64,000 bases of DNA, taken from the NCBI GenBank assembly GCA_035556735.1, contig DATMFF010000005.1, positions 186,001 to 250,000 on the forward strand, given 5' to 3'. A program made the translations under genes and the position numbers. Below are positions 53,293 to 62,561 of this stretch, in pieces. The DNA comes from CANJBX01 sp035556735 (lineage in GTDB: Bacteria; Pseudomonadota; Alphaproteobacteria; Rhizobiales; Xanthobacteraceae). Every line of letters starts with the position of its first letter. The first letter of the stretch is position 1. The notes under the pieces are model-generated. The model made no database searches, was not told the DNA's origin, and saw only the letters and a list, made by a program, of their open reading frames with translations.

Positions 53293-54060
53293 ATGAACAG
53301 CCCTCAGACGATGACGCTGTCGGAGCGCGCGGATCAGCTCGAAGAGCAGATGCTCAACGATCTCAACAACAAGATCGCGACCAAGGCCGTGCTCTACAAT
53401 CTCGGCGACGGCAAGGTCACCATGGAAAGCGGCGCCGCGGTGCTGGCGCAGAATCCGGGCAAGGTCTTCTCGATGGGCCCGGACGCCCGGCTGCCGATGA
53501 TGCCGGACAAGCCGACCCTCATCGATTTCATGAAGCTGCGCTTCGCCTCGACCGCGCATCTTTTGCAGAGCGCCAAGCATGCGCTCAAGGCCGGGCTGCC
53601 GGAGAAGACCGTGCTGGCCTGCCTGCTGCACGACATCGGCGTCGTCGGGTTCATCCGCTCCGACCACGGCTACTGGGGCGCGCAGCTGATCGAACCCTAC
53701 GTCGACGAGGAAGTGAGCTGGGCCATCCGTATGCACCAGGCGCTGCGGTTCTTCCCCGACGAGTCCGTCGGCTACACCTATCCCGAGCTCTACGTGAAGT
53801 TCTTCGGCGCCGACTACAAGCCCGAGCCCTACATCGTCGCCGAGTACGAGCGCGCGCGGAAGCACAAGTGGTACATGACCTCGCGCATGATCACCGTCTA
53901 TGACGTTTACTCGTTCGATCCGAACGCCAAGGTCGAGATCGAGGAGTTCACCGACCTCATCGGCCGCCATTTCAGGCAGCCGAAGGAAGGTCTCGGCTGG
54001 GACAACACGCCGTCCTCGCACATGTGGCGGACGCTGAACTGGCCGACCCGCTTCCTCTGA
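53293..54060 (+). CDS. HD-domain protein (metal-dependent phosphohydrolase family)
   Basis: The 255-residue protein has the HD pattern H...HD...H...D: AHLLQSAKHALKAG, LLHDIGVVG, RMHQALRFFP and TVYDVYSFD. It may hydrolyse a phosphate or act as a diiron oxygenase. No substrate is indicated. It leads the operon with two acyl-CoA dehydrogenases and an MFS gene, suggesting a catabolic role. Confidence 0.8.
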   Translation: MNSPQTMTLSERADQLEEQMLNDLNNKIATKAVLYNLGDGKVTMESGAAVLAQNPGKVFSMGPDARLPMMPDKPTLIDFMKLRFASTAHLLQSAKHALKAGLPEKTVLACLLHDIGVVGFIRSDHGYWGAQLIEPYVDEEVSWAIRMHQALRFFPDESVGYTYPELYVKFFGADYKPEPYIVAEYERARKHKWYMTSRMITVYDVYSFDPNAKVEIEEFTDLIGRHFRQPKEGLGWDNTPSSHMWRTLNWPTRFL

Positions 54061-54097
54061 GCCACTGCCATCCAACAAGAACAAGATAGAGTCTGAC

Positions 54098-55243
54098 GTG
54101 AACCTTCAGTACGAGCCGTCGCACACCATCCTGCGCGAGACGGCGGAGCGCTTTCTTTCCGAAAAATACGGCTACCGCACCTTCTGCGCGATCGCCGACA
54201 GCGAAACCGGCTTCTCGGCCGAGATGTGGTCGCAGTTCGCGGAGATGGGCTGGCTGGCCCTGCCGTTCTCCGAGGATGACGGCGGCCTCGGCGGCGGCGC
54301 GGTCGAGGTGGCCATCCTCATGGAGGCCTTCGGCAAGTCGCTGGTGATCGAGCCCTATGTGGCGAGCATCATCCTGGGCGGCGGGCTCGTCGCCGCGCTC
54401 GGTGACGCCGCCCAGCGCGCGGAGTTCATTCCCGCCCTGGCGGAAGGACGCGCGCGCCTCGCCTTCGCCCACGACGACCGTGCGACGACCAGGGCGTCGC
54501 GGCAGGGCAAGGGCTACGCGCTCTCCGGCGCCAAGGCCGCCGTGCTCGGCGCGCAGGCCGCACAGACGCTGCTCGTCTCGGCCACGCTCCCCGGCGGCGG
54601 CACCGGAATCTTCGCGCTGCCGCGCGATACCAAGGGCCTCACCATCCGTCCGTACCGCACGGTGGACGGCGGACGCGCGGCCGACGTCGACATTGCCGAC
54701 GCGGCGGTGCCCGCTTCCGCGCTGCTCGGGAACAACGAGAAGGCGCAGGACGCCGTCGCCGCCGTGCTCGACCGCGCGGTGGCCGCGATCTGCGCCGATG
54801 CGGTCGGCGCGATCGCGACGATGGTCGCGCAGACCGTGGAATACGCCAAGACGCGCGTGCAGTTCGGCCAGCCGATCGCCAAGTTCCAGGTGCTTGCGCA
54901 TCGCATGGTCGACATGAAGGTGCGCGAGGAGGAGGCGCGCGCGAGTTGTTTGTTGGCGACCCTGAGTTTGGATGGGGCTACGCCTCAGGCTCGCGTGCGA
55001 GCCGTCTCCGGCGCCAAGGCCAAGATCGGACGCAACGGCCGCTTCGTCGCACAGCAGGCGATCCAGACCCACGGCGCGATCGGCACCACCCAGGAGCTGC
55101 CGCTCGGCGCCTATGCCAAGCGCGTGATGGCGTTCGAGATGCTGTTCGGCTCGACGCGCGAGCATCTGCGCCGCTACGGCGCGCTCATCGCCGACCCCGC
55201 GCTTGCCAGCGCCGGCCTGCTGCTCGAACCCGCCGGAGCCTGA
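54098..55243 (+). CDS. Acyl-CoA dehydrogenase, PimD-like small subunit
   Basis: The 381-residue protein resembles the small subunit of two-subunit acyl-CoA dehydrogenases such as PimD: EPSHTILRETAERFLSEKYGYRTF, GWLALPFSEDDGGLGGGAVEVAILMEAFGKSLVIEPYVASIILGGGLV and IQTHGAIGTTQELPLG. It starts at GTG 54098, 37 bp after the HD gene. A short run near 54940-54990 uses codons unlike the rest. It probably forms a complex with the next gene. Confidence 0.85.
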   Translation: MNLQYEPSHTILRETAERFLSEKYGYRTFCAIADSETGFSAEMWSQFAEMGWLALPFSEDDGGLGGGAVEVAILMEAFGKSLVIEPYVASIILGGGLVAALGDAAQRAEFIPALAEGRARLAFAHDDRATTRASRQGKGYALSGAKAAVLGAQAAQTLLVSATLPGGGTGIFALPRDTKGLTIRPYRTVDGGRAADVDIADAAVPASALLGNNEKAQDAVAAVLDRAVAAICADAVGAIATMVAQTVEYAKTRVQFGQPIAKFQVLAHRMVDMKVREEEARASCLLATLSLDGATPQARVRAVSGAKAKIGRNGRFVAQQAIQTHGAIGTTQELPLGAYAKRVMAFEMLFGSTREHLRRYGALIADPALASAGLLLEPAGA

Positions 55244-55246
55244 CCG

Positions 55247-56431
55247 ATGGACCTCGCCCTCTCCAACGACGACCTCAAGTTCCGCGACGAGGTCCGCGCC
55301 TTCCTCGCGCAGGCGCTCACGCCCGACATCCGCCGCGACCAGGCCCTGACCACCGGCTTCACCTCCGAGCCGGAAGTCGCCATCGGCTTCCACAAGGCGC
55401 TGCAGCGCAAGGGCTGGTCGGTGTATTCGTGGCCGGTCGAGCACGGCGGCACCGGCTGGACGCCCGTGCAGTCCTACATCTTCGAGAACGAATGCGCCCG
55501 CGCCGGCGCACCGGCCTACAACGGCGCCGGCCAGCGCATGGTCGGCCCGGTGATCATGCGCTTCGGCAACGAGGCGCAGAAGCAGAAGTACCTGCCGCGC
55601 ATCGTGAGCGGCGAGGACCACTGGTGCCAGGGCTATTCGGAACCGGGCTCGGGCTCCGATCTCGCCTCGCTCAAGACCCGCGCGATCTCCGACGGCGACG
55701 ACTACATCGTCAACGGCCAGAAGATCTGGACGACGCTCGGCCACAAGTCGAACCGCATGTTCGCGCTGGTGCGCACCTCGACCGAGGGCAAGCGTCAGGA
55801 AGGCATCTCTTTCCTGCTGCTCGACATGAACCTGCCGGGCATCACGGTGCGCCCGATCTACGGCAACGGCGGCGACCACGAGTTCAACGAGGTGTTCTTC
55901 GACAACGTGCGCGTGCCGAAGTCCGGCCGCGTCGGCGAGGAGAACAAGGGCTGGGAAGTCGCCAAGTACCTGCTCGAGTTCGAGCGCGGCGGCTCGCTGC
56001 AGGCCGGCCGCGTGCGCGCGCAGTTCACCAAGCTGGTGGAACTGGTGCGCAAGCGCTGCGCGGACGATCCCGACGTGACGCACCGCCTCGCTGAGCTCGG
56101 CACCGACCTCGACGCCATGGAGATGATCGACATCTCGGTCCTCTCGGCGCTGCAGGCCGGCAACAACCCGGGCCCGATCTCCTCGCTGCTCAAGCTGCGC
56201 TGGAGCCAGTTGCGGCAGGACATCTCCGAGCTGGCGGTGGACGCGCTCGGAACCGACGCGCTCCGCTTCGTCGCCGAGCGTCCGCTCTACGAGACGTTGC
56301 AGCTTCCGCCCGATGAGGAAGAGGCGCTGTCCACGGTGCCGCGCTATCTCAACTACCGCGCCTACACGATCCTGGGGGGCACGACCGAGATCCAGACCGG
56401 CATCCTCGCCCGCGCCCTGCTCGGTCTCTAG
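55247..56431 (+). CDS. Acyl-CoA dehydrogenase, PimC-like large subunit
   Basis: The 394-residue flavoenzyme has the FAD-binding WCQGYSEPGSGSDLASLKTRA, GQKIWTTLGHKSN and a C-terminal LGGTTEIQTGILARALLGL. It matches the large subunit of PimCD-type dehydrogenases. It starts 3 bp after the small subunit and ends directly before an MFS gene. The substrate could be a medium or dicarboxylic acyl-CoA. Confidence 0.87.
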   Translation: MDLALSNDDLKFRDEVRAFLAQALTPDIRRDQALTTGFTSEPEVAIGFHKALQRKGWSVYSWPVEHGGTGWTPVQSYIFENECARAGAPAYNGAGQRMVGPVIMRFGNEAQKQKYLPRIVSGEDHWCQGYSEPGSGSDLASLKTRAISDGDDYIVNGQKIWTTLGHKSNRMFALVRTSTEGKRQEGISFLLLDMNLPGITVRPIYGNGGDHEFNEVFFDNVRVPKSGRVGEENKGWEVAKYLLEFERGGSLQAGRVRAQFTKLVELVRKRCADDPDVTHRLAELGTDLDAMEMIDISVLSALQAGNNPGPISSLLKLRWSQLRQDISELAVDALGTDALRFVAERPLYETLQLPPDEEEALSTVPRYLNYRAYTILGGTTEIQTGILARALLGL

Positions 56432-57844
56432 ATGGACGCGGCCGCGCCGCCGGAGACCAAGCCGCTCGACCACGCCGAAGCCCGGCGCATCGTGATCGCG
56501 ATGATGCTGCCGGTCTTCATGGGCTCGCTCGACCAGACCGTGCTGGCGAGCGCCCTGCCCGCCATCGGCCGCGAATTCGGCAACGTGCACGACCTGCCGT
56601 GGCTGATCACCGGCTATCTCATCGCCGCGACCGCCTCGACGCCGCTCTACGGCAAGGTCAGCGACATCCGCGGACGCCGCTTCGTGCTGGCGATCGCGCT
56701 TTGCGCGCATCTTGCCGGCTCGCTGATGTGCGCGCTCGCCCCCAGCATGGGGGTGCTCATCCTCGGCCGCGCGCTGCAGGGACTGGGCGGCGGCGGACTC
56801 ACCTCGACCGGCATGATCGTGCTGGGGGACGTCGCCTCGCCCAAGGACCGCGCGCGCTACTACGGCTATTTCTCGATCACCTACACGACCGCCGGCGCAT
56901 GCGCGCCCGCGCTCGGCGGGTTCCTCGCGGACTACCTGCACTGGTCGGCGATCTTCTGGCTCAGCATCCCGCTCGGCCTCACCGCCATGGTGGTGACGCT
57001 CTCGGCCATGCGCCGGCTGCCGCGCCACGACCGGCGGCACCGGCTCGATGTGCTCGGGGCGGTGCTGATCGTGCTCGCGACGGTGCCGTTCATGCTGGCC
57101 CTCACCTCCGGCGGGGTGCGCTTTGCCTGGACGTCGGGGCCGATCGTCTGGCTGTTCGTCGCCGCGGCGATCGTCGGCGCCATGTTCGTCGTTCGCCTGC
57201 TGACCGCGCCCGAGCCGCTCATCCCGCTGACGATCCTGCGCGATCCGGTGGCGCGCAGCGCCATCGCCATCAACTCCTTCGGCTGGGGCGCGATCGTCGC
57301 GCTCAACGTTTATTTGCCGGTCTACCTGCAGGACGTGCTGGCCATGTCGGCCACCTCGGCCGGCCTGAGCCTGATGGTGCTGATGGGCGTGCTCAACGCG
57401 AGCGCCGGCCTCGCCAGCCCGCTGATCGCGCGCCACCGCCGCTACAAGCTCGTACCGCTGATCGGGCTCGCCGCCACCGCGCTCGCCGTCGGCGTGCTCG
57501 CCTGGCTGGCCGGCAACATGACGTTCTGGGGCTTCGAGATCCTGCTCGCCGTGATCGGCATCGGATTCGGCCCGCTGCCGCCGCTCACCGGCGTCGCGCT
57601 GCAGAACGCCGTCGCGCTCCACCAGTTCGGCATCGCGGTCGGCACGATGAACTTCCTGCGCAGCCTCTCCGCGACCGTGCTGGTCTCGATCTTCGGCGCC
57701 ATCACGCTCAAGACCACCAACGCGGCGACTTCGGCCGCGGAGTTCCAGACGATCTTCCTCATCGCGGCGGGCAGCCTGACGGTCGCGCTCGTCGCCATGC
57801 TGCTCCTCGAGGAGCGGCCGCTCAACACCTCGCACACGCGCTGA
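56432..57844 (+). CDS. MFS transporter, DHA2 (14-TMS) type
   Basis: The 470-residue protein has about 14 helices and the DHA2 start AEARRIVIAMMLPVFMGSLDQTVLASALPAIGREF, then GKVSDIRGRRFVL (motif A) and GRALQGLGGGGL. Such exporters handle drugs or metabolites. It abuts the acyl-CoA dehydrogenase gene and may export a compound linked to that pathway. Confidence 0.88.
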   Translation: MDAAAPPETKPLDHAEARRIVIAMMLPVFMGSLDQTVLASALPAIGREFGNVHDLPWLITGYLIAATASTPLYGKVSDIRGRRFVLAIALCAHLAGSLMCALAPSMGVLILGRALQGLGGGGLTSTGMIVLGDVASPKDRARYYGYFSITYTTAGACAPALGGFLADYLHWSAIFWLSIPLGLTAMVVTLSAMRRLPRHDRRHRLDVLGAVLIVLATVPFMLALTSGGVRFAWTSGPIVWLFVAAAIVGAMFVVRLLTAPEPLIPLTILRDPVARSAIAINSFGWGAIVALNVYLPVYLQDVLAMSATSAGLSLMVLMGVLNASAGLASPLIARHRRYKLVPLIGLAATALAVGVLAWLAGNMTFWGFEILLAVIGIGFGPLPPLTGVALQNAVALHQFGIAVGTMNFLRSLSATVLVSIFGAITLKTTNAATSAAEFQTIFLIAAGSLTVALVAMLLLEERPLNTSHTR

Positions 57845-57857
57845 GCCGCGGCGCGGC

Positions 57858-59033
57858 TCAGGCCGGCGCGAGCTGGCGCGGCGTGCGGTCGAGGCACAGC
57901 GTGAGGATCAGCGCGACGACGGTCGCGGCCAATACGATGAAGAACGCGATGTCGTAGCGGCCGGTGGCGTCGAAGATCGCCGCGCCGGCATAGGCGCCGA
58001 CGCCGCCGAAGATCTGATGCACCATGGTGATGATGCCGGTGATCGCGCCGAGATGGCGCGTCCCGAACGCATCGCGCACGAACAGCACGGTCAGCGGCGC
58101 GGTCACCAGGAAGGTCACGCCGAACATCAGGCTGAACACAGCGATCGAGAGCGGCGACTGGTCCACCGCGATCAGCGCGAACATCGCGATGCGCAGGCTG
58201 AAGGCGGCGACGGTCGGCCACACCGGCCCCGAGCGGTCGCCCCACCAGCCGCCGGCGATGACGCCGACCGTGCCGGTCAGGCCCATGAAGGCGAGGATGT
58301 TGCCCGCAAGCACGGCGTCCACGCCGCGGTCCTGCGCGAAGGCGACGACGTGCGTCGCCACGAAGAAATCGTCGAGCCCGCAGACCGAAAAAATGCCGAT
58401 GAACAGCCAGAACTGGCGCGTGCGCGCTGCCGCCCGCAGGTCCATCCCCGCCTGCGGCGCCTCGGCCGCCCGCGCGATGGCGCGGCGCTCGTCGGGAATG
58501 ACCGGCATGACCACCAGCAGCAGCACCAGATGCAGCACGCCGAGCCAGAAGAACACCGAGCGCCAGCCGATGGCGGCGAGCACGGCCGTGAACGCCATGA
58601 TGATGACGAGCTGGCCCACGGTGATGCCCGAGAGCACCACCGCATTGGCGAGGCCGGTGCGGCCGGTGAAGGCGCGCGTGACCATGACGCCGACCGGCAC
58701 GGTCGAGATCGCGCCGTTGCCGGCGGCGAAAACGATGCCGTAGAGCACGAGCGCGTGCCAGGGCGCGTTCATCCACCCCATCATGCCGACGCTGATGCCG
58801 CTGATGACGAGGCCGCCGGCGAGCAGCATGCGCAGACTCATGCGGTCGGCCAGCTTGCCCGCCCAGAAGGTGGCGAACGCGGTCACCACGAAATAGAGCC
58901 CGACCGCGAGGCCGACGTCGCTGCGCGGCCAGCCGAGCTCGTCGACGATGGGCTTGAGCGTGAGCCCGATGGCGAAGCGCGCGCCGCCGCCGATCAGCAC
59001 GACGAGGAAGCCCGCCGCGAGCACCATGCTCAT
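57858..59033 (-). CDS. MFS transporter (12-TMS)
   Basis: The roughly 391-residue protein has 12 helices with MSMVLAAGFLVVLIGGGARFAIGLTLKPIVDELGWPRSDVGLAVGLYFVV and GKLADRMSLRMLL (motif A), and resembles organic-acid or oxalate/formate-type MFS permeases. I chose the ATG at 59033; a TTG at 59060 is an alternative. It is convergent with the DHA2 gene and divergent from purD. Confidence 0.82.
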   Translation of the reverse strand: MSMVLAAGFLVVLIGGGARFAIGLTLKPIVDELGWPRSDVGLAVGLYFVVTAFATFWAGKLADRMSLRMLLAGGLVISGISVGMMGWMNAPWHALVLYGIVFAAGNGAISTVPVGVMVTRAFTGRTGLANAVVLSGITVGQLVIIMAFTAVLAAIGWRSVFFWLGVLHLVLLLVVMPVIPDERRAIARAAEAPQAGMDLRAAARTRQFWLFIGIFSVCGLDDFFVATHVVAFAQDRGVDAVLAGNILAFMGLTGTVGVIAGGWWGDRSGPVWPTVAAFSLRIAMFALIAVDQSPLSIAVFSLMFGVTFLVTAPLTVLFVRDAFGTRHLGAITGIITMVHQIFGGVGAYAGAAIFDATGRYDIAFFIVLAATVVALILTLCLDRTPRQLAPA

Positions 59034-59236
59034 GCGAATGCGAGGAGAGGAGGAGTTCAATTGCGGTCACCGGCGGAATGGAGGCCCCGTTTAACGCGGA
59101 ATCCCGCGGCTGGCCAGCCGTCACTTGTCCCGCGCGGAGCGGCCATTCCTGTTGCTCCGCCGCCTGCAAATGCTATTCACTCCCGCCTCCGGCGCGCGTG
59201 GGCGGCCGGCCCCGAACGAAGCGACGAGCGCGACGC

Positions 59237-60520
59237 ATGAACATCCTCATCCTCGGTTCCGGCGGACGCGAGCACGCCCTCGCCTGGAAGATCGCGGCGA
59301 GCCCGCTGGTCGAGCGACTGTTCTGCGCGCCGGGCAACGCCGGGATCGCGCGCGAGGCGGACTGCGTCGCGCTCGACGTGACGGACCACGCGGCGGTCAT
59401 CGCCTTCTGCAAGACCAACGCCGTCGGTCTCGTGGTGGTCGGGCCGGAGGCGCCGCTCAGCGCGGGCATCGTCGACGACCTCGAGGCGGCCGGCATCAAG
59501 GCCTTCGGGCCGACGCGTGCCGCCGCGCGGCTCGAAGCCTCCAAGGGCTTCACCAAGGATCTTTGCCGGGCCAACGCCATCCCGACCGCCGCCTACCAGC
59601 GCTTCACCGACGCCGCCGCCGCGCGCGACTACGTCGCCGCGCAGGGCGCGCCGATCGTCGTGAAGGCGGACGGCCTTGCCGCCGGCAAGGGCGTGGTGGT
59701 GGCGCAGAGCGTGGACGAGGCGCTCGCGGCGATCGACATGATGTTCGGCGGCGGACTCGGCGCCGCCGGCGCGGAAGTCGTGATCGAGGAATGCCTCGTC
59801 GGCGAAGAGGCGAGCTTCTTCGCGCTGTGCGACGGCGAGACCGCGCTGCCGCTCGCCTCGGCGCAGGACCACAAGCGCGCCTTCGACGGCGACAAGGGGC
59901 CCAACACCGGCGGCATGGGCGCCTACTCGCCCGCGCCGGTGATGACGCCCGCGATGGAAGCGCGCGCGCTCGAGGAGATCGTGCTGCCGACGATCCGCGC
60001 CATGAAGGCGATGGGCTGTCCCTACAAGGGCGTGCTGTTCGCGGGGCTGATGGTGACCGAGGAGGGTCCCAAGCTGATCGAATACAACGTGCGCTTCGGC
60101 GACCCGGAGTGCCAGGTGCTGATGCTGCGCCTCAACTCGGATCTCGTGCCGGCGCTGCTGGCGGCGCGCGACGGCGTGCTCAAGGCGTTCGACCTGCGCT
60201 GGTCGCGCGAGGCCGCGCTCACCGTGGTGATGGCGAGCAAGGGCTATCCCGGCAAGTACGCAACCGGCACGCCGATCGAAGGACTGGACGAGGCGGCGAG
60301 GCTCGAGGGCGTCGAGATATTCCATGCCGGCACGAAGAGCGAAGGCGGACGCATCCTCGCCAATGGCGGGCGCGTGCTCAACGTCTGCGGCGTCGGCGCC
60401 AGCGTCCGCGAAGCGCAGCGGCGCGCCTATGCGGCGGTCGATGCGATCCGCTGGCCGGAGGGCTTCTGCCGCCGCGACATCGGCCACCTGGCGATCGCGC
60501 GCGAGACGTCCGGCGGTTGA
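59237..60520 (+). CDS. purD: Phosphoribosylamine-glycine ligase
   Basis: The 427-residue ATP-grasp enzyme makes glycinamide ribonucleotide in purine synthesis. It begins MNILILGSGGREHALAWKIA and contains PIVVKADGLAAGKGVVVA and GPNTGGMGAYSPAPV with EYNVRFGDPE. The ATG at 59237 is the family start. A hydrolase gene follows after 23 bp. Confidence 0.97.
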   Translation: MNILILGSGGREHALAWKIAASPLVERLFCAPGNAGIAREADCVALDVTDHAAVIAFCKTNAVGLVVVGPEAPLSAGIVDDLEAAGIKAFGPTRAAARLEASKGFTKDLCRANAIPTAAYQRFTDAAAARDYVAAQGAPIVVKADGLAAGKGVVVAQSVDEALAAIDMMFGGGLGAAGAEVVIEECLVGEEASFFALCDGETALPLASAQDHKRAFDGDKGPNTGGMGAYSPAPVMTPAMEARALEEIVLPTIRAMKAMGCPYKGVLFAGLMVTEEGPKLIEYNVRFGDPECQVLMLRLNSDLVPALLAARDGVLKAFDLRWSREAALTVVMASKGYPGKYATGTPIEGLDEAARLEGVEIFHAGTKSEGGRILANGGRVLNVCGVGASVREAQRRAYAAVDAIRWPEGFCRRDIGHLAIARETSGG

Positions 60521-60543
60521 CGCCCGCGGCCGGCGGCGGTCAG

Positions 60544-61473
60544 ATGACCGCCCGCAATGAAACATCGGACGGCGCGATGCCCGATCTGGCAGACCTGTTC
60601 CCCGGCTTCTCCTCGAACTGGATCGATACCTCGATCGGCAAGATGTTCGCGCGCGTCGGCGGCGAGGGCCCGCCGCTGCTGGCGCTGCACGGCTACCCCG
60701 AGACGCACGTGATGTGGCACCGCGTGGCGCCCGCGCTCGCCGAGCGCTTCACGCTCGTGCTGCCCGACCTGCCGGGCTACGGCTGGTCCGCGGTGCCGGA
60801 CGCGGCGCCCGACCACAGTCCCTACACCAAGCGCGCCATGGCCGGCGTCATGGTCGAGATCATGGAGGCGCTCGGGCACGTGCGCTTCAAGCTTGCCGGC
60901 CACGACCGCGGCGGACGCGTCGCCTATCGGCTGGCGCTCGATCACCCCGGGCGCGTCGAGAAGCTCGCCACCCTCGACATCATCCCGACCTGGGACATGT
61001 GGGACCAGATGGACGCGCGCCTTGCGATGCGCGCATGGCACTGGCCGTTCCTGGCGCAGCCCTATCCCTTGCCGGAGCTGCTCCTGAAGAACTCGGCCAA
61101 CGAATATTTCGACCTGCTCACCAAGGCATGGAAGCGCGGCAAGGAGGAAGCCTTCGACGACCGCGCGCTCGCGCATTACCGCGCCTCGTTCACCGATCCG
61201 CTGCGCATCCATGCCGGCTGCGAGGACTATCGCGCCGGGCAGTCGACCGACGTCGCCATCGACGCCGCCGACCGCAAGGCCGGCAACAAGATCACGTGCC
61301 CGATGCTGGCGCTGTGGGGCGTCAACGGCCTGCCCAGCCAGAACACGCCGCTCGAGGTCTGGCAGCAGTGGGCGACCGACGTGCGCGGCGAGGCGATCGC
61401 GGGCGGGCACTTCCTGCCAGAGGAAAATCCGCAGGCGACGACCAAGGCGCTGCTGGACTTCTTTTGCGCCTGA
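60544..61473 (+). CDS. Haloacetate (fluoroacetate) dehalogenase-like hydrolase
   Basis: The 309-residue alpha/beta hydrolase has an Asp nucleophile in GHDRGG (Asp121), Arg122 and Arg125 placed to clamp a carboxylate, a downstream Asp145, His166-Trp167, Tyr229 in CEDYRAG and a catalytic His289. From memory this matches the Rhodopseudomonas palustris fluoroacetate dehalogenase pattern. Hydrolysis of a haloacetate is the best hypothesis, and esterase or epoxide hydrolase the alternative. It is 23 bp after purD and 5 bp before the APH gene. Confidence 0.75.
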   Translation: MTARNETSDGAMPDLADLFPGFSSNWIDTSIGKMFARVGGEGPPLLALHGYPETHVMWHRVAPALAERFTLVLPDLPGYGWSAVPDAAPDHSPYTKRAMAGVMVEIMEALGHVRFKLAGHDRGGRVAYRLALDHPGRVEKLATLDIIPTWDMWDQMDARLAMRAWHWPFLAQPYPLPELLLKNSANEYFDLLTKAWKRGKEEAFDDRALAHYRASFTDPLRIHAGCEDYRAGQSTDVAIDAADRKAGNKITCPMLALWGVNGLPSQNTPLEVWQQWATDVRGEAIAGGHFLPEENPQATTKALLDFFCA

Positions 61474-61478
61474 ACGAC

Positions 61479-62561
61479 ATGGCGATCGACAGGCAGGCGG
61501 CGTTCACCGGCACCAAGGAGGTGGCGGAGGCGCTGCGCTTTTCCGTCGAGCGGCTCGAGCACTTCCTCGCCGCGCGCATCGCGGGTTTCGCGGGACCGCT
61601 GAGCGTCGCGCAGTTCAAGGGCGGCCAGTCGAACCCGACGTATCTGCTCACGACGCCGGCGCGCCGCTACGTGCTGCGCCGCAAGCCGCCCGGCAGGCTC
61701 CTGCCGTCGGCGCACGCGGTGGAGCGCGAGTACCGCGTGATCTGCGCGCTGCATGCGCAGGGCTTTCCGGTCGCGCAGCCGATCGTGCTGTGCGAGGACG
61801 CGGACGTGATCGGCACGGCGTTCTACGTGATGAGCCACGTCGAGGGCCGCGTCGTCTGGGAGCCGGAGATGCCGGGCGCGAGCCCGGCCGAGCGCACGGC
61901 CACCTACGATGCGATGAACGCGACGCTGGCGCAGTTGCACGCGTTCGATCCCGCCGCCATCGGCCTTGCCGATTTCGGACGCGGCGAGAACTACGTCGCG
62001 CGTCAGGTCGAGCGCTGGTCGAAGCAGTACCGCGCGTCGCAGACCGACGAGGTCGCGCAGATGGAGCATCTCATCCGCTGGCTGCCGGAGCATCTGCCGC
62101 CGCCGGGGCCGGTGCGCGTCGTGCACGGCGACTACCGCCTCGACAACCTGATCCTCGCCCCGGACGCGCCGCGTGTGCTCGCCGTGCTCGACTGGGAGCT
62201 CTCGACGCTGGGCGACCCGCTCGCCGACGTCACCTATCACCTCATGCAGTGGCACATGCCGCGCTCGGAGGCGGGCGCCGACACCGGCTCGCTCGTCGGC
62301 TGCGACCTCGCCGCGCTCGGCATCCCCGCCCTGCCCGACTATGTCGCGGCCTACGTCGCGCGCACCGGCCTCGACCCGCGCCCGCACCTGACGTTCTATC
62401 TCGCCTATAACTTCTTCCGCCTCGCCGCCATCGTGCAGGGCATCGTCGGCCGCGTGCGCGACGGCACCGCCACCAGCGAGCATGCCGCCATGCGCGCGCA
62501 GATGGTGCGGCCGCTGGCCGAGAAGGCGTGGGACTTCGCGCGCGAGGCGGGTGCGGCATGA
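61479..62561 (+). CDS. APH-type phosphotransferase (ACAD10/11-like kinase)
   Basis: The 360-residue kinase has the aminoglycoside-phosphotransferase-like catalytic VVHGDYRLDNLIL and DWELSTLGDPLADV. Such proteins, often fused to or near acyl-CoA dehydrogenases, can phosphorylate hydroxyacyl-CoA. It starts 5 bp after the hydrolase, and its stop overlaps the patatin gene by ATGA. Confidence 0.85.
   Translation: MAIDRQAAFTGTKEVAEALRFSVERLEHFLAARIAGFAGPLSVAQFKGGQSNPTYLLTTPARRYVLRRKPPGRLLPSAHAVEREYRVICALHAQGFPVAQPIVLCEDADVIGTAFYVMSHVEGRVVWEPEMPGASPAERTATYDAMNATLAQLHAFDPAAIGLADFGRGENYVARQVERWSKQYRASQTDEVAQMEHLIRWLPEHLPPPGPVRVVHGDYRLDNLILAPDAPRVLAVLDWELSTLGDPLADVTYHLMQWHMPRSEAGADTGSLVGCDLAALGIPALPDYVAAYVARTGLDPRPHLTFYLAYNFFRLAAIVQGIVGRVRDGTATSEHAAMRAQMVRPLAEKAWDFAREAGAA

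Noticed and set aside
53972..57835. A long open frame on the minus strand opposite the acyl-CoA dehydrogenase and MFS genes
   Set aside because: It is antisense to well-supported genes, has biased Arg/His/Asp-rich composition and no recognisable domain; it is a high-GC artefact.
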